This document shows positions 25,761 through 34,605 of a DNA stretch of 64,000 nucleotides, in pieces. The first letter of the stretch is position 1. The number at the start of each line of letters is the position of its first letter. Origin of the DNA: Phycisphaera sp. (GTDB taxonomy: Bacteria; Planctomycetota; Phycisphaerae; Phycisphaerales; UBA1924); assembly GCA_025916675.1 (NCBI GenBank), contig CP098402.1, positions 2,227,205-2,291,204 of the forward strand, given 5' to 3'. The position numbers were made by a program, and so were the translations under genes. Below the pieces are notes generated by a model, which was not told the origin of the DNA, searched no databases, and was given only the letters and a program-made list of their open reading frames with translations.

Positions 25761-26426
25761 ATGAGCAATGGCATCGTGCCGCAAAGCAAGAACGACAGCA
25801 TCTCTTTCTTCGAGCAGCGCGCGCCCGTGTGGGTGACCAACGCGGCGCCGCTGGGGATCGATCCCATCGTTGCCGGGAATTTTCTGGCGCTCACCGACTC
25901 GGCCCGCACCGCGTACGACGCGGCCCAGATCGCCCAGCAGAACTCGCGTGGCGCCGTCTCGGGCCAGGACGCGGCCATCGCCGACATGAAGGGCCTGGGC
26001 GGCGACCTCATCAAGGGCATCCGCCTGAAGGCCGAGATGGACGGCGACCCCGAGCTGCTCGACCTGGCCCTGCTGCCCCAGCCCAAGACCCCCGAGCCCA
26101 TCCCCGCCCAGCCGGCCAGCAACCTGAGCTGGAGCCTGCAGACCAGCGGCGACCTGGAACTGAAGTGGGACGGCAGCCTCTCGAGCGGCACGACCTACGC
26201 CGTCGAGCGTTCGATCGTGCCCGTCGACGGCCCGCCCAGCGCGTTCGAGGCCATCGGCTTCGTGGGTGCGCTCGCCTTCACCGACAGCACCGTGCCCGCG
26301 GGCACCGCCATGGCGATCTACCAGGTCAAGGGCCAGAAGGGCGGGGTGTACACCCAGCCCAGCGCGCCCGCGCTCGTGCGCTTCGCGGCCGGTGGGAACT
26401 TCCAGTCGGCCCAGGCCGCGGCTTGA
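25761..26426 (+). CDS. Hypothetical protein with a fibronectin III-like C-terminal domain
   Basis: 221 residues, no function recognised. The N-terminal 100 residues are helical and Ala-rich, lack a signal peptide and include A-P-L-G-I-D-P-I-V-A-G-N-F. A Pro-rich hinge near 105-115 leads to a beta-rich domain (about 118-210) with S-W-S-L-Q-T-S-G-D-L-E-L-K-W and T-T-Y-A-V-E-R-S, resembling an FnIII fold. ATG 25761 follows TTAGGAG by seven bases; the upstream open frame has no such site. It is a single gene with convergent neighbours to the right. Confidence 0.6.
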   Translation: MSNGIVPQSKNDSISFFEQRAPVWVTNAAPLGIDPIVAGNFLALTDSARTAYDAAQIAQQNSRGAVSGQDAAIADMKGLGGDLIKGIRLKAEMDGDPELLDLALLPQPKTPEPIPAQPASNLSWSLQTSGDLELKWDGSLSSGTTYAVERSIVPVDGPPSAFEAIGFVGALAFTDSTVPAGTAMAIYQVKGQKGGVYTQPSAPALVRFAAGGNFQSAQAAA

Positions 26427-26455
26427 GAAGATCGCCCCCGCGCCTTCCACAACAA

Positions 26456-27508
26456 CTACGACAGCACCAACGCCTCGCCGGTCAGCCCCGGCCCGAACGC
26501 CAGCGCCATCGCTGGTGTTCTTATGTTTCCTTGGGATAACTTCTCGAGGATGAACAGGACCGTCGCGCTCGACATATTGCCGTGCTCGCGGAGGATGGTG
26601 GCGGAGGCCTCGGTGGCGCCCTCGGGCAGGCCGAGCGACCCGGCGACCGACTCGAGCACGCGGGGGCCGCCGGGGTGGATGGCCCATGACTTTACATCGT
26701 TGATCGTAAGATCCTCTTCGGCGAGCACGCCCCCGACCCAGGGCTTGACGTAGCGTGACAGGATGTCGGGGACGGCCGGGGAGAGGACCATCGAGAACCC
26801 CGCGGGGCCGATGGTCCAGCCCATGGCGCCCAGGCTATCGGGCAGCAGGATCGACGCGCTGCGGCGGAGCGTTGGGCCGTTCGCGCCTTCCTGATTGCCA
26901 ATGACGCACGCGGCCGCGCCGTCGGCGAAGAGGGCGTCGGCGACCGGGCAGCCATTGTCTTGCGAGGCCTGGATGTGCAGCGAGCAGAGTTCGACGCAGC
27001 ACACGAGCACGCGGGCGTCGGGCTCGGCGAGCGCGATCGCGCGTGCCGTGCGCAGGGCGTTGAGCGCGGCGTGGCACCCCATGAAGCCGATGTTGACGCG
27101 CTGTGTGGTCGTAGAAAGACCCAATGACCCGATGAGCGCGATGTCGACGCCGGGCGAGGCCAGGCCGGTGCAACTGGCGGTGACCAGGTGCGTGATGGCG
27201 GTGGCATCGGTGTTGGCATCGTGCAACGCGCTCTCGCACGCGCGATGGGCAAGCGGGGGCGCGAGCCTGTGGAACGTGCGCATGCGTTCGGCAGTATCAG
27301 GCACGGTGCCGTTGTAGAAGGCCTGCCGGGTGCCCTCGAAGATGGCCATCGATCGGTGCTCGATGCCGGTGTGCTCGTAGAGGTGGGCCATCGCGCGGGC
27401 CCGAGATGGCCGGACGCCGCCGATGGCCGCGACCATCTGGGCGGTGGCAGCCTGATCGAGCCGGCCCGTGGGCGTCGCGGTGCCGATGCCGAGCAGGCGG
27501 GCGCTCAC
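26456..27508 (-). CDS. Type III polyketide synthase (chalcone/stilbene synthase family)
   Basis: 350 residues. Condenses an acyl-CoA starter with malonyl-CoA units on a single active site. The catalytic triad is visible as Cys113 (V-T-A-S-C-T-G), His278 (W-A-I-H-P-G-G-P) and Asn311 (H-G-N-M-S-S-A-T), and the family loop A-F-G-P-G-L-T-G-E is near the C-terminus. The start is GTG 27508, overlapping the stop of the FAD oxidoreductase gene by four bases; an open frame extending upstream belongs to that gene's complement of frames. Product chemistry is probably an alkylresorcinol, alkylpyrone or similar lipid, judged from the operon. Confidence 0.88.
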   Translation of the reverse strand: MSARLLGIGTATPTGRLDQAATAQMVAAIGGVRPSRARAMAHLYEHTGIEHRSMAIFEGTRQAFYNGTVPDTAERMRTFHRLAPPLAHRACESALHDANTDATAITHLVTASCTGLASPGVDIALIGSLGLSTTTQRVNIGFMGCHAALNALRTARAIALAEPDARVLVCCVELCSLHIQASQDNGCPVADALFADGAAACVIGNQEGANGPTLRRSASILLPDSLGAMGWTIGPAGFSMVLSPAVPDILSRYVKPWVGGVLAEEDLTINDVKSWAIHPGGPRVLESVAGSLGLPEGATEASATILREHGNMSSATVLFILEKLSQGNIRTPAMALAFGPGLTGEALVLS

Positions 27509-28596
27509 GCGGGGCTCCGCGCGGCACCGCTCAGGGTGCCGCTGGCAAGGGAGCCCAGGCGCGGTGCCACGTTCGACATTCGGATCGCCATCGAGACGAG
27601 CCATGGCGACCGGACGGCTCTCGACACGGCACGGCATCGAGCGTGGCGTCTGGAAAGGAGGCGATGCAGCGTTCCCTCCCACGCCGACGCATCGGGACCA
27701 TGCTCGATGCAGGCGATCGCGTCATCGGCGATGCGTGATGCGGCCAGCAGCGCCCACGACATGCCCTCGCCGGTGAACGGCTCGACGTAGCCGGCGGCGT
27801 CGCCCACTCTGAGGATGCGCCCCTCCTGCGCGTGGCGGCGCCGCGACAGGGCGGGCGTGCCTCGCCAGGCACCATCGGGGACGTCGGCAGGATCGAGCCC
27901 AGCGCTGTGCCAGATGGTTCGTAGCGCGTTGATGGGTGATCCACTGCCGCGCACGAACCCCGGCGTCACGGCGGCGGCGAAGTCAACACGGCCGTCGGGC
28001 AACGCCACGCGCCCAAGATACCCACCGCACCCCACGGCCATGGTGAGTTCACCCGGTTCGCAACGGGAGCCTGCCGTGGTTAGGCCAAGGCCGATCCGGG
28101 TCGCCCGAGCGACCCGCGTTGGCGTTGCGCGTTGGCCTTGCAACCCGCTGGCGTCGATGATGACACCCGCGCGGATCTCGGTGCCGTCGTTCAGCGCCGC
28201 CGTGCCGTCGGATGATGCGCTGGCGCTCGTGCTCCAGCGCGTCTCGACACCCGCAACTTCTGCTGCCTCGGCGAGCGATCGGTCGAGCGACTCCCGAGAG
28301 ATGGAAGCAAAGCCGGGCAATCGGAGCGTCGTCCGTGTTTCCCTTGCCGCCAGCGTGAACGAATCGAGCGGCGATGAAGCGCCGAGGACGCGACCGAGAC
28401 CGGCGTCGTGCAGCGCGTCGATTCCCGTCGCACCAAGGCAGCAGCCGCAGACCTTCCAGCGGCCCTTGTGTGCCTTATCAACCATGAGCGTGCGGACGCC
28501 GCGTCGGGCGAGCGACAGCGCGGCCATCGAGCCGGCCGGGCCGGCCCCGATCACGACCGCGTCGTACCGTCCTTCGAGCCGTCGTCCCGTGACCAT
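27505..28596 (-). CDS. FAD-dependent oxidoreductase (hydroxylase / geranylgeranyl-reductase-like)
   Basis: 363 residues. The N-terminal dinucleotide fold has V-V-I-G-A-G-P-A-G-S (about 14-23), and the second FAD motif is V-G-D-A-A-G-Y-V-E-P-F-T-G-E-G. This matches the group-A flavin monooxygenase and reductase family. A K-V-C-G-C-C-L-G segment near 48-55 gives it a cysteine cluster like geranylgeranyl-reductase-type members. Between the methyltransferase and the polyketide synthase, it probably oxidises or reduces the polyketide. Start ATG 28596; it overlaps the methyltransferase by 46 bases. Confidence 0.82.
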   Translation of the reverse strand: MVTGRRLEGRYDAVVIGAGPAGSMAALSLARRGVRTLMVDKAHKGRWKVCGCCLGATGIDALHDAGLGRVLGASSPLDSFTLAARETRTTLRLPGFASISRESLDRSLAEAAEVAGVETRWSTSASASSDGTAALNDGTEIRAGVIIDASGLQGQRATPTRVARATRIGLGLTTAGSRCEPGELTMAVGCGGYLGRVALPDGRVDFAAAVTPGFVRGSGSPINALRTIWHSAGLDPADVPDGAWRGTPALSRRRHAQEGRILRVGDAAGYVEPFTGEGMSWALLAASRIADDAIACIEHGPDASAWEGTLHRLLSRRHARCRAVSRAVRSPWLVSMAIRMSNVAPRLGSLASGTLSGAARSPA

Positions 28597-29273
28597 CGGA
28601 TGAGCATACGCGCGGGGAACGCCCTGGCGACGGTCCAGCCCTTGCCCTCAGCAATTCCCCGTGCCATGGCCCGGGCTTCACCGATGCTCAGGGCGGCACG
28701 AGCGGATCGCAGGCCGTCGACGTGAACGACATGAGAACGCGTGACGAGCCTCGGAATGACAGCGGCCAGCGTGGTGCCCCACGGGCCACGCCGCAGGTCG
28801 CTGATGAGCACCATGCGGTGGGCGGCCGCGGCCATCTTGCCGAGCACGAGGCGGACCTGCTCGTCGGTCAGGTGGTGCAGGAACAGCGAGCACACCAGCA
28901 CGTCGGCTTGCGGAGCGTCTTCGTTCAAGATGTCGAGCTGATGGGCGGCCAGCGTGACGTTGGCCGAGCGTGCCCGATCGCGAGCGTGCTCGAGCGCGAC
29001 CCGGCTGATATCGCAGGCGGTGATATCGAATCGGACACCATCGCGACTCGCACGCTCAAGGAGCGCGACCGGCACGTCGGCGCTGCCGGTCGCGATGTCG
29101 ACGATGGTGAGCGGGCGGTCGAGCCGTGCCGCTTCACGCCGCAAGATCGGATACAGCACGCTTGGTGCGCGGCTCATGGCGTTCAGGCGTGCCAGGCCGC
29201 GCAGGGCGTGGGCGTGCTCGGCGGGGTCGAGCGTTGGGTCGTCCATCAATTCGCCGACGAGCACGCGGGGCAT
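28551..29273 (-). CDS. SAM-dependent methyltransferase
   Basis: 240 residues with the class I fold: motif I as V-D-I-A-T-G-S-A-D-V-P (about 58-68), an acidic residue after strand 2 in T-A-C-D-I-S, and V-L-V-C-S-L-F-L-H-H-L motif-IV region (about 125-135). The sequence resembles methyltransferases found beside type III polyketide synthases. The start at 29273 is the first ATG consistent with the family length; no strong ribosome site is visible, and ATG 29246 is an alternative. Likely substrate is the polyketide or phenolic product. Confidence 0.78.
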   Translation of the reverse strand: MPRVLVGELMDDPTLDPAEHAHALRGLARLNAMSRAPSVLYPILRREAARLDRPLTIVDIATGSADVPVALLERASRDGVRFDITACDISRVALEHARDRARSANVTLAAHQLDILNEDAPQADVLVCSLFLHHLTDEQVRLVLGKMAAAAHRMVLISDLRRGPWGTTLAAVIPRLVTRSHVVHVDGLRSARAALSIGEARAMARGIAEGKGWTVARAFPARMLIRWSRDDGSKDGTTRS

Positions 29274-29281
29274 GCCAGAGC

Positions 29282-30151
29282 CTAGCCCGGAACGCCCCCA
29301 TCCACACCCAGGATCCAGCCCTCGGTCGCAGCCCGCTCGTGTGCGGGTTGTTCGAGGCTCGCCATCTCCGCCAGCGCGTTTCGGGAATCCACCACCTGCC
29401 GAGCATCCTTGTACCAGTGCTTGGGCGCGTTCTGCGGGAACAGGCTGGGGTAAATCTCGGCGATCGTGATCGCGCTGGGGTGCTCCGGTGCGGGCTCGAA
29501 TGGCCACAGGTGTGTGCGCGGCGCGAACGCCGGATCGGTCAGTAATCGATGAACAGTCGGCAGGCCCATGAGGCTTTGCGAGCCCACGCTGCCGATGCCC
29601 GCGAGCTTCCAGGGGGATTGCGGCCTGCCGCCCCCACCGCCTCGGGCCGCGTCCTCGGCCGCCCGGAACTGCGGCACCCCTGTCGGCTTCTCGCGGCCCA
29701 TCGGCAGGCCGGTGAGGTGCTTCATTTCTTTTGGTCTGCCCCAGAACGGCCCGTGCGGCGCGCCCGTGGTCTCGCGGATCTTTGCGTTGAGGTCTTGCGC
29801 GACTTCGTATCTGTTGTTGACACCGGAGGGATCGTCGGTGATGCGCTGCGCGTAGAGCGCGCACAAGTCGCGGCCGATGGGCAGCACTGGCTGGCCGTTC
29901 TCGGCCAGCGGATAGCCGATGGCGAAATCGAAGCCAACGAGCGTGCGGGCACTCCGGTGCTGGTCGAGGAGTTCGCGGATGCGGGCCTCGGCCTCGAGCC
30001 TGGTGGGCATGTACTCGGGATCGGGATTAAGCGTCTCGCGCGTACGCCACGCCAGCCAGCAACGATCCTCGCCGGGCTCGGGCTTGCGGCCCTTGGCGGC
30101 CGACCAATCGCAGGCGATGACGAGATCGAAGAGGTGTGGGGGTGGGGGCAT
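29282..30151 (-). CDS. RNase H-fold (DUF429-like) hypothetical protein
   Basis: 289 residues. The N-terminus I-A-C-D-W-S-A-A-K-G and the later V-G-F-D-F-A-I-G-Y-P resemble the two Asp-bearing strands of RNase H-like, DUF429-type proteins. Function unknown. It ends eight bases before the methyltransferase start, so the two are probably in one transcript. ATG 30151 fits the first conserved strand; the frame is open a little further up. Confidence 0.6.
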   Translation of the reverse strand: MPPPPHLFDLVIACDWSAAKGRKPEPGEDRCWLAWRTRETLNPDPEYMPTRLEAEARIRELLDQHRSARTLVGFDFAIGYPLAENGQPVLPIGRDLCALYAQRITDDPSGVNNRYEVAQDLNAKIRETTGAPHGPFWGRPKEMKHLTGLPMGREKPTGVPQFRAAEDAARGGGGGRPQSPWKLAGIGSVGSQSLMGLPTVHRLLTDPAFAPRTHLWPFEPAPEHPSAITIAEIYPSLFPQNAPKHWYKDARQVVDSRNALAEMASLEQPAHERAATEGWILGVDGGVPG

Positions 30152-30177
30152 CGGGCATTGTTCACCCGACGCACCGT

Positions 30178-30672
30178 TTAGCAACCGCAGCTTGGCCCGC
30201 AGCCGTCATCTTTCTTGTTGGCCATGCGTCGAGACATCTCGCCGATGGGACGCGGCCCGCCACAGCTCACCGGCTTGGCGTTGTCGTCCATGGCCGCGCG
30301 TCCGGTTGGCTGCTTCGGCGCGGCCGTGACGACCGCCGACGCGATGATGGCCGCGAACGCGATCATCGCCCCCATGGGGGAGAGCACGGCGACGATGTCG
30401 GGCAGGAACACAACCGTGACGGTGGTCAGGATGAAGATGAGCACACCCGCGATGAGCAGGCGGCGGGCGGGAATGGGCCGGCCCTCGTCCTCTTCCTCAT
30501 GCGTCTGGCCCACGGGCAGGCTCGCGTCGTCGGGCGACCACCAGTTCTCGGCATCGACGACTTGGAGGGGCCTGTCGGGCATGGCATCGGGAGAACCACC
30601 GCCGGCGGGCGTCTGTTCCCCGGGTCCCTCCGGGGGCGGGCCGGGCTTGGGATATCGGCGGCGCGAGGCCAT
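30178..30672 (-). CDS. Small membrane protein with a cysteine-rich tail
   Basis: 164 residues, not recognised. A Pro/Gly-rich N-terminus (about 1-65) is followed by two transmembrane helices (about 71-93 and 97-118) and a tail ending in D-D-G-C-G-P-S-C-G-C. A further Cys (S-C-G-G-P) lies about 30 residues before the end. The C-x(3)-C-x-C ending might bind a metal. It is the first gene of the minus-strand run that ends with the polyketide synthase, and divergent from 30789. Confidence 0.6.
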   Translation of the reverse strand: MASRRRYPKPGPPPEGPGEQTPAGGGSPDAMPDRPLQVVDAENWWSPDDASLPVGQTHEEEDEGRPIPARRLLIAGVLIFILTTVTVVFLPDIVAVLSPMGAMIAFAAIIASAVVTAAPKQPTGRAAMDDNAKPVSCGGPRPIGEMSRRMANKKDDGCGPSCGC

Positions 30673-30788
30673 GGGGGATGGTAGGGCGGTGGCACCGTTG
30701 GACGCCCAACCGCAACCCTACAGCCCGAAGCCCATATGCTGCAAGCGAATGGCGGCCGATCGGCACCACGAAGCGGGGCGTTCCCATC

Positions 30789-31598
30789 ATGCTCATCAGC
30801 ATTGATCGATCGATCAAGGCCCGACGGCTGGGTTACACCGCCCTGGCGTGCCCGCTACGCCGGCGGGTGATGGAATTCGAGGTTTGGGCCTACCGCCGCC
30901 GCGTGCGGTTGTACCTCATCCCGGTCGAACAGGGCGAAACGGTGATGCTCGAGCTGCGCGATCCGCCCGGGACCAACGGCACCCGCCGGTCCACGCCGCG
31001 CTACCGCATCCCCGGTGACGTGCCCGCCCACATCCACAAGCGCATCCCGCTGGCCGAACTGATCAACCTCATGGAGTTCGATGCCCGCGCCGACGCGGCC
31101 GAACTCCGGGCCGAGGACGCCTACGTCCGTGCCCTGGCCGAGGGCGATCCCGAGCGGTTGCGTGCCATCACCGCTCGGGTGTCTTGGTGCGAGCACGCCA
31201 CGAGCCTCGCCCGGGCCGCGGGGCCTAGCGAATCGGTCACGGCGGTGCTGGCCTTCACCCTAATCGTGGCGATGGTCGCCACAGCGCTAGGCTGGTCGAT
31301 GGGCCAGGGCTGGTGGCGCTTCGCGGCGGTGTTCACCGTGGTCATGCTGGCCATCGTGCTCTGGCGTGTGGTGGCCTCGCCCCGCCGCGCGGCGCGGCGG
31401 CTGGTGCTGCCGGTGATGGCCGAGTCGCTGACGATGCTCGCGCCCACGCTCACCGAGCTCGAAATCGCCTTCGAGCACGCCAGGGACGCGAAGCTCGCCG
31501 CCGCGAAACTGCCCACCGACGCAGACCTGCGCGACATCGTGGAGCGATGCGTCCACGCACCGCACGACGCGCCGCCCCCACCCGTGCCCGCCGCGTGA
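30789..31598 (+). CDS. Hypothetical membrane protein
   Basis: 269 residues, not recognised. Two central hydrophobic helices (about 155-178 and 184-205) are flanked by charged, Arg/Glu-rich soluble parts, and the C-terminus is rich in Pro. ATG 30789 is taken as the start because the upstream open frame has no ribosome site; weak support only. It sits alone between the polyketide operon (divergent) and a probable decayed gene. Confidence 0.55.
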   Translation: MLISIDRSIKARRLGYTALACPLRRRVMEFEVWAYRRRVRLYLIPVEQGETVMLELRDPPGTNGTRRSTPRYRIPGDVPAHIHKRIPLAELINLMEFDARADAAELRAEDAYVRALAEGDPERLRAITARVSWCEHATSLARAAGPSESVTAVLAFTLIVAMVATALGWSMGQGWWRFAAVFTVVMLAIVLWRVVASPRRAARRLVLPVMAESLTMLAPTLTELEIAFEHARDAKLAAAKLPTDADLRDIVERCVHAPHDAPPPPVPAA

Positions 31599-31647
31599 GG
31601 GGCTCGCGAGGCCCGTCCCTGGCACTCCGGCGTGCCCGCCTCCCAGC

Positions 31648-32002
31648 ATGCTCCGGGGTGCGCTGCTCGGGTCGGGCATGATCCGCATCGAACGACACAC
31701 CGCAAACTGGGAGCGCCAGCGCACGATTGGCCAGTTCCGTCTTTTTGGCGTCTCCTACTTCGCTGTCATCGCCATCACCGGCTACACGCTGCTGCCCCGC
31801 TGGCACAACACGCGGGTGGTCTCGAGCGTTTGTATCGCGGCGGAGCGAGCCCGGCAAACTGGGGAGGACGACATGGGGGCCACGTTCCTGGGCTCGCTAC
31901 CCGTGCCTGATGTGCTTCCTAGCTGGGGGGCTGTATACGCTCCACTACCTACTTGGCCGTGCTTGCCACGCGCTGGCGTACCTCTTCAGTAGTTTCGTCT
32001 AG
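31648..32002 (+). pseudogene. Possible frameshifted small membrane protein gene
   Basis: One frame from 31648 (or ATG 31678) encodes a plausible start and a hydrophobic helix containing F-A-V-I-A-I-T-G-Y-T-L-L-P. A second frame, shifted by one, encodes C-L-M-C-F-L-A-G-G-L-Y-T-L-H-Y-L-L-G up to the stop at 32002, which looks like another helix. The switch would be somewhere in 31860-31905. Together they would give a two-helix membrane protein of about 110 residues. The evidence is pattern only. Confidence 0.3.
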
Positions 32003-32052
32003 CGAACGCCATGATGTAGACACAAGCAGCGATAGAAAACGCGCGTTATCAA

Positions 32053-34605
32053 CTACTCGCACCTTGCGAGCAGCTCGTCGACCGCAGCCAGCGAGAGCGT
32101 CGAGCGCGTGGGCGTCACGCCGCGCGCGGTCATATCTTCGAGTGAAGCCCGAGCCTCGGTCAGCCAACGCCGGGCGAGGTCCTTGTTCGCGTCTGGCGCG
32201 TCGAGGTACGATTGGCCCATGCCCTTCTGCGAGATGCCTAGCACCGTCCACAATCGCACATCATTCGGATCATCGGCCAAGCCATCAAGGGCGATGTCTA
32301 TCGCTTGGAGATAGCCCGCACGCGTCAGTTCGTGCTCTCCTAACAGACGTGAACAATGCGACACGCGCTCGATGGCGATGGCCGAAGCCATGCGATAGAG
32401 CTGGTTCGTCGGGTTGGCGTCGGCCAGAGCGGTGCGCAAGTCCCGTGCTGCTGCATAGCCGTCGCGCGAATCGGCAATGCGATCGACCTCCAGCAACGCG
32501 TTGGCCAGCTTTTCTTCGGCCACCGACCAGTCGAAGTGGGCACGGGCGTCGTTCGTGTCGGCTTTCGCGATGGCCGCGAGCGTATTGCGGGCCTTCGCGT
32601 AAATCTCAACGGCGGCGCCCTTCTCGCCCAAGTCGCCCTTGATGTCGCCCAGGCGATGCCGGACCAGCGCGAGATCCCGTTGGGCGCGCACGCTCTGGGG
32701 GTCTCTTTCCACCGCTGCCGTGCGTAACTCGAGCGAGCGTTCGAGGTGGGGCAGGGCGTCCTCCGCGCGATCGAGCCGGGCGAGCGTGAGGCCCATGCCA
32801 TTCAGGCCGATGGTCAGGCGGCGGACCAGCACCGGATCGCCATCGGCCGCCAGCCGCTCGGACGCATCGAGCGCACGCTGGAAGTGATCGATCGCTTCGT
32901 CGGCTCGGCCCATGTTGAGCATCGCCGTGCCGAGGCGTTGCTCGGCCATGACACGCACATGGTCGGCATCCGGCGAGTCGAGTCGTTCGAGCGTGTCGAG
33001 GCAACGCCGGGTGTGTGTCACTACCTCACCCGCACGCGGCGTGCTGGTGAGCGTCTCACCGATCGCGAGTTGGGTCCGAGCCAGGGCGATCGTGGACGTC
33101 TCGGACGGATGCGCTCGCGCGAGCCGCTCGCGCAGCTCGATACTGCGCTGGTAGCTGTCAATCGCCGCCTCGGGATCGCCCAGGTTCGCCCGGTTGGGAT
33201 TGCCCTGGATGTCACCAATTCGAAAATATGCCTCGGCCAATTCTTCCAGCAGTTCAACGTTGTCACCGGCGTCCTGGGCCAAGCGGTCGAGATACTCCAG
33301 GCCCGTCCGCACGAGCTGGCGGCGGGCCTCGATCGCGCCGGGCAGCGGTTCGATCAGGTCGTGCAGGTCGAAGAGCATCGTGTTGGCCAGCGCCCGTACG
33401 TCGGTCAAGCGTTGTTCGGCCAGGACGCGTTGGCGCTGGGCATTGAGCGCGAAGGCCACGCTGACGACGCTCGCGACCACGAGCGCCATGGCAACGATGC
33501 CCGCGGCAATCACCGGCCCCTTGCGCCGCCGCGCAAACTTGCGGAGTTGGTACAGCGTCGTCGCCGGACGCGCCATAATCGGCTCATCGCGTAGAGCACG
33601 TCGCAAGTCCCCGGCCAGCGCGGCCGCTGAGGGATAGCGGCGCGCGGGGTCCTTCTCCAGAGCCGCGGCCAGCACGGTCTCCAGATCACCGCGCAGCCGG
33701 CGGTTGAGCGTGCCAAGGGCGCGTGGCTCGTCGTGCTGGATCAACCGCAGCGCCTCAACTAATGGCTTGTCGCGTACGGCCAGCGGCAACTCGCCCGAGA
33801 GCAGCTCGTAGCCGAGGGCTCCCAGTGCGTAGATGTCCGCCCTGGCGTCGACGGCAGCCGGATCGCCCGCTGCTTGCTCGGGGCTCATGTACGCCAGGGT
33901 GCCGACGACCTGGCCGGGCAGCGTACGCATCGTGGCATCGTGATCGCCGTCGGTACTCAGCCTCGCTATACCGAAGTCGAGCACGCGGGGGCGGTCTTGC
34001 TCATCAACAAGGATGTTGCCCGGCTTCAGGTCGCGGTGGATCACGCCCCGCTGGTGCGCGTGCTGCACGGCGTCGGCTATGCAGGCAAGCATTTCCACAC
34101 GAGCGTCGATCGACAGATCATGCTCGTTGGCGTATGCCGTCAGCGGACGCCCATCGACCAGTTCCATCGCGAAGTATGGAGCGCCGGTGTCGCGATCGAT
34201 CCCGGCTTCGTACACGCTCGCAATCCCGGGATGCTGCAGACGGGCAAGAGCGGCCGACTCGTGCTCGAGCCGGCGGCGCAAAGAGGGCGAGGCGGCCCCA
34301 CCCCTGACGACCTTGAGCGCCACCGCCCGATCGGGCGTCCGCTGGCGAGCCTCGTAGACCACGCCCATCGCGCCAGCACCAAGCTCACGCACGATCTCGA
34401 ACCCGCCAACCTCGGTGCCCGGTGGCAGGCCGTCGCCAAAGGCGTCGTCTTCGATGTCGTGGCTCAGGAGGCTGAGGACCTCGCTCTTAAGATCCTCGTC
34501 GCCCTCGCACAGCGTCTCGACGAGCGCGGCGCGCTCGCCCGCCGGAGCGTCACAGATCCGGAGGAACATCGCCTTGGCGCGCTGGTAGAGGTCGTCAACT
34601 GGCAT
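32053..34605 (-). CDS. Transmembrane serine/threonine protein kinase with TPR region
   Basis: 850 residues. A short helical N-terminus is followed by a Hanks-type kinase domain (about 69-340): G-A-G-A-M-G-V-V-Y-E-A, Lys98, H-R-D-L-K-P-G-N with catalytic Asp192, D-F-G at 210-212 and S-P-E-Q-A. One transmembrane helix (about 364-387) leads to an extracytoplasmic part of some 460 residues with TPR-like helical pairs. It overlaps the ECF sigma factor gene upstream by 11 bases. This pairing is well known in planctomycetes and suggests that the kinase controls, or is controlled with, the sigma factor. Confidence 0.92.
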   Translation of the reverse strand: MPVDDLYQRAKAMFLRICDAPAGERAALVETLCEGDEDLKSEVLSLLSHDIEDDAFGDGLPPGTEVGGFEIVRELGAGAMGVVYEARQRTPDRAVALKVVRGGAASPSLRRRLEHESAALARLQHPGIASVYEAGIDRDTGAPYFAMELVDGRPLTAYANEHDLSIDARVEMLACIADAVQHAHQRGVIHRDLKPGNILVDEQDRPRVLDFGIARLSTDGDHDATMRTLPGQVVGTLAYMSPEQAAGDPAAVDARADIYALGALGYELLSGELPLAVRDKPLVEALRLIQHDEPRALGTLNRRLRGDLETVLAAALEKDPARRYPSAAALAGDLRRALRDEPIMARPATTLYQLRKFARRRKGPVIAAGIVAMALVVASVVSVAFALNAQRQRVLAEQRLTDVRALANTMLFDLHDLIEPLPGAIEARRQLVRTGLEYLDRLAQDAGDNVELLEELAEAYFRIGDIQGNPNRANLGDPEAAIDSYQRSIELRERLARAHPSETSTIALARTQLAIGETLTSTPRAGEVVTHTRRCLDTLERLDSPDADHVRVMAEQRLGTAMLNMGRADEAIDHFQRALDASERLAADGDPVLVRRLTIGLNGMGLTLARLDRAEDALPHLERSLELRTAAVERDPQSVRAQRDLALVRHRLGDIKGDLGEKGAAVEIYAKARNTLAAIAKADTNDARAHFDWSVAEEKLANALLEVDRIADSRDGYAAARDLRTALADANPTNQLYRMASAIAIERVSHCSRLLGEHELTRAGYLQAIDIALDGLADDPNDVRLWTVLGISQKGMGQSYLDAPDANKDLARRWLTEARASLEDMTARGVTPTRSTLSLAAVDELLARCE

